From Streptomyces sp. S.PNR 29 (GTDB taxonomy: Bacteria > Actinomycetota > Actinomycetes > Streptomycetales > Streptomycetaceae), in the NCBI RefSeq assembly GCF_030386795.1, contig NZ_JANUQM010000006.1:188601-252600 (forward strand): a DNA stretch of 64,000 nucleotides. The letters are read 5' to 3'. The notes beneath the pieces are model-generated. The model made no database searches. It was not told where the DNA came from and saw nothing but the letters and a program-made list of their open reading frames with translations. This document shows positions 24,348 through 32,500 of this stretch, piece after piece. Position numbers and translations under genes: made by a program. The stretch's first letter is position 1. Every line of letters begins with the position of its first letter.

Positions 24348-26286
24348 CACGCTCAAGAGCACCGCGGGCGCGGGTGGCGCCTCGGGCGGCCTGCGCCGGC
24401 TGCTGCTCGACAACGGCGCGCTGACCGCGCTGATCGTCCTGGTCGTCGCGATGTCGGCGCTCTCCGGCGACTTCCTGACCACCGACAACCTCCTGAACGT
24501 CGGCGTCCAGGCGGCCGTGACCGCCGTCCTCGCCTTCGGCGTCACCTTCGTGATCGTCTCGGCGGGCATCGACCTGTCGGTCGGGTCGGTCGCCGCCCTG
24601 TCGGCCACCGTCCTCGCCTGGAGCGCCACGCAGGAGGGCGTGCCGGTTCTCGTCGCCGTCCTGCTGGCCATAGCGACCGGCATCGCGTGCGGCCTGGTCA
24701 GCGGCTTCCTGATCGCGTACGGCAAGCTGCCGCCGTTCATCGCGACGCTGGCCATGCTGTCGGTGGGCCGTGGTCTGTCCCTGGTCATCTCCGGGGGCTC
24801 GCCGATCGCCTTCCCCGACTCGGTCTCGCACCTCGGCGACACGCTCGGCGGCTGGCTGCCGGTGCCGGTGCTCGTAATGGTCGTGATGGGGCTGATCGCC
24901 GCGTTCGTGCTCGGCCGGACCTACATCGGCCGCTCCATGTACGCGATCGGCGGCAACGAGGAGGCCGCGCGGCTGTCCGGCCTGCGCGTGAAGCGGCAGA
25001 AGCTGGCCATCTACGCCCTGTCCGGCGTCTTCGCCGCCGTCGCGGGCGTGGTGCTCGCCGCCCGCCTGTCCTCCGCGCAGCCGCAGGCCGCCGACGGCTA
25101 CGAGCTGGACGCGATCGCCGCGGTCGTCATCGGTGGGGCGTCCTTGGCGGGCGGTACGGGCAAGGCGTCCGGCACGCTGATCGGCGCGCTGATCCTGGCG
25201 GTGCTGCGCAACGGGCTGAACCTGCTCAATGTGTCGGCGTTCTGGCAGCAGGTCGTCATCGGTGTCGTGATCGCGCTGGCGGTGCTGTTCGACACCGCGC
25301 GCCGCAAGGCCGGGGCGACGCCGGTGGCGGCCGGCACGGGTGGCGACAAGGGCAGGCAGGCGGCGGCGTACGCGCTCGCGGCCGTGGTCACCGTCGCGAT
25401 CGTGGGCGCCACCTCCTTCCTGCACGGCGGCTCCTCCGCCGCGAGCACTCCGAAGGTCGGCCTGTCCCTGTCCACCCTCAACAACCCCTTCTTCGTGCAG
25501 ATCCGGGCGGGCGCCGAGGCCGAGGCGAAGAAGCTGGGCGTGGACCTGACCGTCACGGACGCGCAGAACGACGCCTCCCAGCAGGCCAACCAGCTGCAGA
25601 ACTTCACCAGCTCGGGCCTCGGCGCCATCATCGTCAACCCGGTGGACTCCGACGCGGCGGGCCCCTCGGTGCGGGCCGCCGACCAGGCGAAGATCCCGGT
25701 CATCGCCGTCGACCGGGGCGTCAACAAGGCCACGACGGACGCGCTGGTGGCCTCCGACAACGTCACCGGCGGTGAGCTGGCCGCCAAGAGCATCGCCGAG
25801 AAGCTGGGCGGCAAGGGCAAGATCGTGATCCTGCAGGGCCAGGCCGGAACCTCCGCCGCCCGCGAGCGCGCCGAGGGCTTCGCCAAGGGCCTGAAGGCCT
25901 ACCCTGGCATCCAGGTCGTCGCCCAGCAGCCCGCCGACTTCGACCGCGCCAAGGGCCTCGACGTGATGTCGAACCTGCTCCAGGCCCACCCGGACGTCCA
26001 GGGCGTCATCGCGGCCAACGACGAGATGGCACTCGGCGCGATCAAGGCGCTGGGCTCCAAGGCCGGCACGTCGGTGTCCGTGGTCGGCTTCGACGGCACG
26101 CCGGACGGCCTGAAGGCGGTCGAAGGCGGCACGCTGTACGCGTCCGTGGCGCAGCAGCCGACCCAGCTCGGGAAGATCGCGGTGGACAACGCGCTGCGGG
26201 CGTTGCAGGGCAAGAAGGTCGAGCAGACGGTGAAGGTGCCGGTGAAGGTGGTCACGAAGGAGAACGTGGCCTCCTTCAGCGGCTGA
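24337..26286 (+). CDS. Ribose ABC permease fused to substrate-binding protein
   Basis: 649 residues in one uninterrupted frame. Residues 1-322 are an RbsC permease (about eight TM helices; EAA-like loop GRSMYAIGGNEEAARLSG). Then comes a linker, one extra TM helix (about 342-361) and a complete RbsB-type binding protein (372-649) opening with KVGLSLSTLNNPFF and containing IIVNPVDSDA, IAVDRGVN and the VVGFDGTPDG hinge strand. The extra helix takes the place of the RbsB lipoprotein signal, so the binding domain is displayed outside. GTG start with GGAGG before it. Confidence 0.88.
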   Translation: MATDTLKSTAGAGGASGGLRRLLLDNGALTALIVLVVAMSALSGDFLTTDNLLNVGVQAAVTAVLAFGVTFVIVSAGIDLSVGSVAALSATVLAWSATQEGVPVLVAVLLAIATGIACGLVSGFLIAYGKLPPFIATLAMLSVGRGLSLVISGGSPIAFPDSVSHLGDTLGGWLPVPVLVMVVMGLIAAFVLGRTYIGRSMYAIGGNEEAARLSGLRVKRQKLAIYALSGVFAAVAGVVLAARLSSAQPQAADGYELDAIAAVVIGGASLAGGTGKASGTLIGALILAVLRNGLNLLNVSAFWQQVVIGVVIALAVLFDTARRKAGATPVAAGTGGDKGRQAAAYALAAVVTVAIVGATSFLHGGSSAASTPKVGLSLSTLNNPFFVQIRAGAEAEAKKLGVDLTVTDAQNDASQQANQLQNFTSSGLGAIIVNPVDSDAAGPSVRAADQAKIPVIAVDRGVNKATTDALVASDNVTGGELAAKSIAEKLGGKGKIVILQGQAGTSAARERAEGFAKGLKAYPGIQVVAQQPADFDRAKGLDVMSNLLQAHPDVQGVIAANDEMALGAIKALGSKAGTSVSVVGFDGTPDGLKAVEGGTLYASVAQQPTQLGKIAVDNALRALQGKKVEQTVKVPVKVVTKENVASFSG

Positions 26287-26297
26287 GATCGGGAAGC

Positions 26298-26326
26298 GGG
26301 CGGGCGGTCCTGACCACCGCCCGCCC
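26298..26326. terminator. Intercistronic hairpin after rbsC-rbsB
   Basis: Ten-base arms GGGCGGGCGG and CCGCCCGCCC around a 9-nt loop, 12 bp after the fusion stop. With no T-tract and rbsK following at once, it may be an attenuator or an mRNA-stability stem that lets the transporter mRNA exceed rbsK-rbsD mRNA. Confidence 0.55.
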
Positions 26327-26336
26327 CACGTCATCC

Positions 26337-26360
26337 ATTCGGGTATTCGGGGATTCGGGG
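26337..26360 (+). repeat. 8-bp tandem triplet at the rbsK ribosome binding site
   Basis: ATTCGGGT followed by ATTCGGGG twice. The last unit supplies the GGGGAG Shine-Dalgarno sequence of rbsK, 9 nt before the ATG. Confidence 0.8.
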
Positions 26361-26369
26361 AGACAATCC

Positions 26370-27272
26370 ATGTTCGACTACGACCTCCTGGTCGTGGGAT
26401 CGGCCAACGCCGACCTGGTGATCGGTGTCGAGCGGCGGCCGGGTGCCGGGGAGACCGTGCTCGGCTCCGACCTGGCCGTCCACCCGGGCGGCAAGGGCGC
26501 GAACCAGGCGGTCGCGGCCGCCCGGCTCGGGGCCCGCACGGCCCTGCTGGCCCGGGTGGGCGACGACGCCTATGGCCGGCTGCTGCTGGACTCGCAGCAC
26601 GCGGCGGGTGTCGACACGGTGGGCGTCCTGGTGGGCGACGCCCCGACGGGGGTCGCGCTGATCACGGTGGACCCGTCCGGAGACAACAGCATCGTGGTGT
26701 CCCCCGGCGCGAACGGGCGGCTGACGCCCGGGGACGTACGCGCCGCGGGCAGCCTCTTCCACGCCTCCCGCGTGGTGTCGGCGCAGCTGGAGATCCCGCT
26801 GGAGACGGTCGTGGAGGTCGTACGGAACCTGGCGCCGGACAGCCGTTTCGTCCTCAACCCGTCACCGCCGCGGCCCCTCCCTCAGGAGGTGCTGGCGGCC
26901 TGCGACCCGTTGATCGTCAACGAGCACGAGGCGAAGGTCATCCTGGGTGGTTCCGCCGTCGGGGACACCCCTGAGGACTGGGCGCGGATCCTGCTCGCGA
27001 AGGGCCCGCATTCGGTGGTCGTCACGCTGGGCGCGGAGGGGGCGCTGGTGGCCTCCTCGGAGGGCGTCGCCCGGGTCCCGTCCGTGAAGGTGGACGCCGT
27101 GGACACCACGGGCGCGGGCGACGCGTTCACCGCGGCGCTGGCCTGGCGGCTGGGCGCGGGCGCGTCCCTGGCTCAGGCGGCGGCGTACGCGGCACGGGTC
27201 GGGGCGGCGGCCGTCACCAAGGAGGGCGCGCAGGCGTCCTTTCCGACGGCGCGGGAGGTCGACGCGCTGTGA
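26370..27272 (+). CDS. rbsK: Ribokinase
   Basis: 300 residues, PfkB family. It phosphorylates ribose after uptake. The substrate motif GGKGANQAVAAARLG and the ATP/catalytic motif DTTGAGDAFTAALAW are intact. It is fourth in the ribose operon and its stop overlaps the rbsD start (GTGA). Confidence 0.95.
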   Translation: MFDYDLLVVGSANADLVIGVERRPGAGETVLGSDLAVHPGGKGANQAVAAARLGARTALLARVGDDAYGRLLLDSQHAAGVDTVGVLVGDAPTGVALITVDPSGDNSIVVSPGANGRLTPGDVRAAGSLFHASRVVSAQLEIPLETVVEVVRNLAPDSRFVLNPSPPRPLPQEVLAACDPLIVNEHEAKVILGGSAVGDTPEDWARILLAKGPHSVVVTLGAEGALVASSEGVARVPSVKVDAVDTTGAGDAFTAALAWRLGAGASLAQAAAYAARVGAAAVTKEGAQASFPTAREVDAL

Positions 27273-27658
27273 AGAAGGCCGGAATCCTGAACCGTCATCT
27301 CTCCGGGGCACTGGCCGAACTGGGCCACGGCGACGGGGTGCTGGTGTGCGACGCCGGCATGCCGATACCCGACGGTCCGCGGGTGGTGGACCTCGCCTTC
27401 CGGGCCGGCGTGCCCTCGTTCGCGGAGGTGCTGGACGGGCTGCTGACCGAGCTGGTGGTCGAGGGCGCCACGGCGGCGACGGAGGTACGGGGAGCGAACG
27501 CGGAGGCGTCGGCTCTGCTCGACGGTCACTTCCCCGAGCTGGACCTCGTCCCGCACGAGCGGCTGAAGGAATTGTCGGCGGGTGCGCGGCTGGTGGTGCG
27601 GACCGGGGAGGCCCGGCCCTACGCGAACGTGCTGCTGCGGTGCGGGGTGTTCTTCTAG
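27269..27658 (+). CDS. rbsD: D-ribose pyranase
   Basis: 129 residues. It interconverts pyranose and furanose forms of ribose so that ribokinase can act. RbsD hallmarks are the MKKAGILNRHLS N-terminus, the GHGDGVLVCDAGMPIP loop with the catalytic His/Asp, and the C-terminal RTGEARPYANVLL. GTG start, 4-nt overlap with rbsK, last gene of the operon. Confidence 0.95.
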   Translation: MKKAGILNRHLSGALAELGHGDGVLVCDAGMPIPDGPRVVDLAFRAGVPSFAEVLDGLLTELVVEGATAATEVRGANAEASALLDGHFPELDLVPHERLKELSAGARLVVRTGEARPYANVLLRCGVFF

Positions 27659-27659
27659 C

Positions 27660-27701
27660 TCCAGCGGGTCCCGGACAGCTTCCAGCGAGCCCCGGACAGC
27701 T
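27660..27701. repeat. 21-bp direct repeat after rbsD
   Basis: Two adjacent near-identical 21-bp units of the form TCCAGCGnGnCCCGGACAG plus CT, starting in the base after the rbsD stop, with a fragment of a third. They separate the stop from the terminator. Confidence 0.75.
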
Positions 27702-27705
27702 TCAA

Positions 27706-27743
27706 GGGGGCCCGGTCCACGGACCGGGCCCCCTCGGGTTTTC
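27706..27743 (+). terminator. Strong intrinsic terminator of the ribose operon
   Basis: A perfect 13-bp stem, GGGGGCCCGGTCC and GGACCGGGCCCCC, with a 2-nt spacer, followed by TCGGGTTTT. Confidence 0.92.
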
Positions 27744-27891
27744 CCCTCCCTCAGAACCCCCGCGATCCCCCCGGATCCCCCTCCGGGACGTCCTGATGCC
27801 TTGTACGACCCGCGTGGGGCGGGAAGGGTTGCACGTCTTTCCAGAAATCTTTCAAGGATTTTTTTCCGGCCTGGTTGCCTACGCTGTCTGC

Positions 27892-28854
27892 ATGCTGGTG
27901 CAGGAGTTCCGGACCGAGGTGGTCCCGACCGCCGAACGGTGGGACCTGTGGCAGGACGTCACGTCCCGCACCCACGTACCCAACCTGCTGCGCAGCGACG
28001 ACGAGGACGACTTCCGCGCCACGTTGCGCTTACTGCCGCTGGGCGAGGCTCAGATCTCCCTGCTGGCCTTCCCGCACCTGGAGATCGTGCGCACACAGCG
28101 CGCCATCCGGCGGTTCGATCCCGAGGCCTACCAGATCCAGTGCCTGCTCGAAGGCGAGTGCGGTGCCGCGCAGAGCGGGCGTGAGGCGGCGGTCCACGCC
28201 GGGGACCTGGTCCTGGTCGACACCTCCCTGCCGTACGAAGCCCGGCACATCCCGTCGCCGGGCCCCGTGTCGTCGGTGGTCGTCACCCTCCCGCGCGCGA
28301 TGCTGCCGCTGCCGCCGCGCGCGGTGCGGCGCCTGCTGGCCGCCCCCGTCCCCCTGAGCCACGGCATGGGCGGCGTGCTGTACCGCTGGCTGACCGACGT
28401 CGCCGCCCGCGCCGACGAGTTCACCGAGGCCGACGTGCCGACGCTGGCCTCCGTGACCACCGACCTCCTCGCGTCCGTGCTCGGCCGCTGCCTGGAGGCC
28501 GAGGACACGCTGGCCCCGGAGTCCCGCCGCCGGGCCCTGCACACACGCATCCGGGACTTCATCGACCAGCACCTCACCGACCCCTCCCTCTCCCCCGCCC
28601 TCGTGGCCGCGGCCCACGGCATCTCCGTCCGGTATCTGCACCAGCTGTTCGCGGAGGAGGGCGAGACACCCGCCGCCTGGATCCGCCACCGCCGCCTGGA
28701 GCGCTGCCGCCGCGACCTCGCCGACCCCCGCCTGCAAAACCGCTCCATCCAGTCCGTGGCCGCCCGTTGGGGCTTTCCCGACCCGGCGACCTTCAGCCGC
28801 GCCTTCCGGCGGGCGTACGGGATGACGCCCAGGGACTACCGCCACCACACCTGA
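27892..28854 (+). CDS. AraC-family transcriptional regulator
   Basis: 320 residues: an N-terminal cupin-like sensor half (LEIVRTQRAIRRFDPEAYQ, VHAGDLVLVDTS) and a C-terminal double HTH (SPALVAAAHGISVRYLHQLF; SVAARWGFPDPATFSRAFRRAYG ending in MTPRDYR). The ATG at 27892 has no Shine-Dalgarno. A TACGCT box (27880-27885) ends 6 nt before it, so the mRNA is probably leaderless. It lies between the ribose terminator and the EACC1 gene, and either could be its target. Confidence 0.87.
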   Translation: MLVQEFRTEVVPTAERWDLWQDVTSRTHVPNLLRSDDEDDFRATLRLLPLGEAQISLLAFPHLEIVRTQRAIRRFDPEAYQIQCLLEGECGAAQSGREAAVHAGDLVLVDTSLPYEARHIPSPGPVSSVVVTLPRAMLPLPPRAVRRLLAAPVPLSHGMGGVLYRWLTDVAARADEFTEADVPTLASVTTDLLASVLGRCLEAEDTLAPESRRRALHTRIRDFIDQHLTDPSLSPALVAAAHGISVRYLHQLFAEEGETPAAWIRHRRLERCRRDLADPRLQNRSIQSVAARWGFPDPATFSRAFRRAYGMTPRDYRHHT

Positions 28855-28858
28855 CGCC

Positions 28859-28884
28859 CTGCACGCGCGCGTGCGTGCGTGCAG
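28859..28884. terminator. Stem-loop after araC-type gene
   Basis: CTGCACGC (28859-28866) pairs with GCGTGCAG (28877-28884), 2-4 bp past the stop codon; the inner bases are alternating CG and can extend the stem. Confidence 0.5.
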
Positions 28885-28899
28885 GAATCATCAAAACCC

Positions 28900-28981
28900 G
28901 TGCACCCGTGGCCAAGGATCAGTGCCGTCCGTCTTGTCATGCTGTTCCTCGTGCACGGCGGGGGGCTTGTGCACGGCGGGG
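28900..28981. promoter_or_regulatory. GTGCAC repeats before the EACC1/caspase operon
   Basis: GTGCAC palindromes occur at 28900-28905, 28951-28956 and 28969-28974. The last two are parts of an exact 13-bp direct repeat GTGCACGGCGGGG (28951-28963 and 28969-28981) with an 18-bp period. They lie 90-170 bp before the EACC1 start and are candidate control sites. Confidence 0.4.
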
Positions 28982-29071
28982 ATCAGGGGGGAGCGGCGTG
29001 TGGTGCCGGAACCGCGGGCGACGTGACCGGCACCGCACGCCGACGCGTTCGACGGGTGAAGGACCGTACGA

Positions 29072-29509
29072 ATGGGCAGAGTTACCGGCGTGACGGAAGT
29101 ACGGGTGGGGATCAGCGTCGACGGAACGACCACGGGCGCCGGTGGGCACGGCACGGTCACGGACACCGGCCTGCACGACCTGCGGCGGCGCCTGGCCACC
29201 GAACCCGAACTGCGCGGCCGGATCCGCCTCGACGGCTCGGCCCCGCTGCCGCCCGGCGCGATGGGTTTCCCCGGTGAGGCGCTGCTCGCGCTGCTGGAAC
29301 CGGGCGGAGTCGTCACGACGTTCGCCGCGGGCCTGGTCGCCTGGCTGGCGGCGCGGCGCACCGAGTGCACGGTGACCGTCACCCGCCCGGACGGGACCCA
29401 GATCACCGTCACCTCGACCCGGGTCAGGAACCTCACGGCCCAGGAGCGTGCGGAGTTCATCCGGGAGATCACGGCCGCCCTGGACGAGAGCGCCCCGGAA
29501 CCGGAGTAG
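29072..29509 (+). CDS. Effector-associated constant component EACC1-like protein
   Basis: 145 residues. The layout matches EACC1: an N-terminal strand (VRVGISVDG), a helix LHDLRRRLATEPELRGRI, a membrane-suited helix in GVVTTFAAGLVAWLAAR, and a C-terminal CTVTVTRPDGTQITV strand pair with a final helix. EACC1 proteins were described as constant partners encoded beside varied effectors (caspases, TIRs, trypsin-like proteases) in actinobacterial conflict systems. AAGGA precedes the ATG at 29072; a GTG at 29090 is possible. The caspase gene starts 2 bp after its stop, so the two are surely coupled. Its molecular role is unknown. Confidence 0.8.
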   Translation: MGRVTGVTEVRVGISVDGTTTGAGGHGTVTDTGLHDLRRRLATEPELRGRIRLDGSAPLPPGAMGFPGEALLALLEPGGVVTTFAAGLVAWLAARRTECTVTVTRPDGTQITVTSTRVRNLTAQERAEFIREITAALDESAPEPE

Positions 29510-29511
29510 CA

Positions 29512-32500
29512 GTGCCGGCCACCGACCTCGACGGCGCCGGCGACTTCGCGGTACTCGGAGCGCACGCGATCCTCATCGGAACACCGGACCACGTCCCCGG
29601 CTCCGAGCTGCCCGGCCTCCCCGCCGTCAGCACCACCCTCGACGACCTCCAGGCGGCTCTGCGGGACGCCTGTGGGCTGCGCGTGCAGCGTGTGCCCGCC
29701 GACGCCACGCAGGGCGAGGTCGTCGCGGCGGTGGAACGGACGGTCCGGGAGACGACCGGGCCGATCCTGCTGTGCTACGTGGGCCACGGCATCCTCGGCC
29801 CCGCCGACGAGCTGTACCTCGCCACCAGGGCCAGCCGCTCGCCCGAGCGGATCGCCGACGCCGTGCCCTACGGCACGCTCAGGAACCTGCTCACCGAGGC
29901 GCCCGGCGGCAGTGTCGTCGTCCTGGACTGCTGCTACTCGGGACGGGCGAAGGCACCCGGCGGCGGAGGGGCCCAGGGCCCGCCACCGTTCGCGGTCACA
30001 CGACCCGACGGCAGCTTCCTGCTCACGTCGGCCACCTGGTACGACCTGTCGTACGCGCCGGAGGGACGAAGACACACCCTGTTCGGCGGGCGGCTCGTCG
30101 AACTGCTCACCCAGGGCGACCCGGCGGGCTCCCCATGGCTCACGCCGGACGGGCTGTACGAGGCCGTCGACCGCTCCTTCCAGGGCGGCCCGATCCGCCC
30201 CTGGCGGCAGAGCGAGGGCACGCTCGGCTCGCTGCGGCTCACCCGCAACCGCGCGTACGCCGACCCGCACCCCGAGGCCGACCCGCCCGCCGACGTGCCC
30301 TGCCCCTACCCCGGCATGGAACCCTTCGGCACCACGCAGGCCCGGCACTTCTTCGGCCGCGAGGACCTCACCCGGCGGCTGCTGGATGTCGTGTGCGACG
30401 ACCGACGGGCGGCTCAGGCGGGCGGCACCGCGCCCGTGGTGCTGGTCGGCCAGTCCGGTGTGGGCAAGACGTCGCTGCTCACCGCCGGGCTCCTGGCCGG
30501 CCTGGAGCGGCGCCACGCCGAACCCGCCGGGCGCTTGGGTCTGCCGTGGCCGGCCGTGCTGCTGTCCGCGCCCGGACCGCATCCGCTGCGGGCGCTGGCC
30601 GAGGTGTGGGGCCGGGCCACCGGACGTCCCGCGCAGGAGGTGCACGAGGCCCTGTCCGCGGGCCGGTTACCGCAGCCGCGGCCCGGACGGGAGCGCTGCG
30701 GACTCCTGGTCGTCGACCAGTTCGAGGAGATCTTCACCCGCTGCACGGACGCGGAGGAACGGACCCGCTTCGTCGACGTACTGACCCGCCCCGAGACAAC
30801 CACCGACCCCCCGCGCGTGGTCCTCGGCCTGCGCGGCGACCACTACGGCGACTGCCTCACGCACCCCGGCCTCGCCCACGCGCTGGACCACGGTCTGTTC
30901 AACGTACGCCCGATGGACGACGACGCCCTGCGCGCCGCCGTGGAACGCCCCGCCGAGGCCGCGGGCCTCACCCTGGAACCCGGCCTCACCGACCGCCTGC
31001 TGCACGACCTGCGCCACGGCGGCGGCCACGACCGCGACACCGCCCTCCCCTTCCTGGCCCACGCCCTGCGCGAGACCTGGCTGCGCCGCAGCGGCGCCAC
31101 GCTCACCCTCGCCGGGTACGAGGCGACGGGCGGCATCTGGCGGGCGGTCACCACGACGACGGACCGGCTGTACGAGGACCTCGACGGGGCCGAGCGGGAG
31201 GCCCTGCGCGAACTGCTGCTGCGCCTCGTCCAGGTCACGGACGACGGGGTGGTCGTACGGCGCCGGGTCCCGGTCGAGGGCCTCCTGGACGGCCTGTCGG
31301 CCCCGCAGCGGGCGGCGACCGGGGCGGTTCGCGAGCGTCTGGCCGCCGCGCGGCTGATCACCGTGGACCAGGACCATGCGCAGATCGCCCATGAGGCGTT
31401 GCTGCGGGTCTGGCCCCAGCTGAGCAAGTGGATCGAGGAGGACAGGGAACTGCTCGTCCAGCGGCAGAAGCTGGCGGACAGCGCCAGGGAGTGGGAGGCG
31501 GGTGACCGTCATCAGGACCTGCTGCTGACCGGTGTCCGGCTGAGTGCCGCCGTGGATCTGCTCCGGGCGGAGAGGCTGCGCCATCGCCGGCTGCCCCGTA
31601 CGGAGGAAGAACTGGTCCACGCGAGCCTGGCGGCGGAGCGGAAGCAGCAGGAGGGTCTCCGGAGACGGTTCCACATTGTCGTGTCTCTGCTCTGCGTGGC
31701 GGTGATCGCCGCCGGTGTCACCGTCTGGCAGACCGTCGAGGCCAACCGGCAGCGGAACGACGCCCTGGACCAACGGCGGCTGGGCACCCTTCGCGCGCTC
31801 GTCGCCGAGGCGGAGAACATGCGCCAGGAAGATCCCCAGCTGTCCCTGCGGCTGGGGCTCGCCGCCCACGGGATCCGGCCCTCGGCCGAGTCACGGGCCG
31901 CTGTGTTCAGCACTCTGGCGCAGAGCCGGTATGCCGGGAGCTCGACGGACGAGAAGAGTGTGGACGTCCCCGTGCTCAGCCGGGACGGACGGATGGAGGC
32001 CGCCGGACTGGGCGGCCGAATCGTGTTGTGGGACGTTTCCGATGCCGCCCGGCGAAGGCAGCTGGCGATGGTCCCGGGCTGCGGCGAGGACGTGGACGGC
32101 CTGACGTTCAGCTCGGACGGCCGCGCGCTGGCCGGCGTCTGCGACAACGGCTCCGTCGTGCTGTGGTCGCTGGCCGATCGGAGACATCCGCGCCGGACGG
32201 CTGTCCTGACGGTCGACGGCCTGAAAGGGGACCCGTCGGGGGTGGCGTTCAGCCCGGACGGGAAGCTGCTGGCCGCGGCCGGGTGGGGTGGCGAGGACAT
32301 GTCCGTTGCACGCCGGTCCCTGGTGTTGTGGAGCCTCTCCGGAGACGAGCCTCGCCAAGTGGCCGTCGAGCGCAACGTCTACGACAGCAGTGCCGTGCTC
32401 TTCAGCCCTGACGGCCGGACTCTGGTGAGTTCGACGGGCGTGGTGACCGCCAAGGAGGAGCCCGTCGACCACACCTCCATCACCCACACCTCGGGCGCCA

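Noticed and set aside
29365..29511. Upstream extension of the caspase gene into EACC1
   Set aside because: The added 49 residues overlap the EACC1 frame and look like Arg/Pro/Gly noise; GTG 29512 has a binding site and leads straight into the caspase domain.
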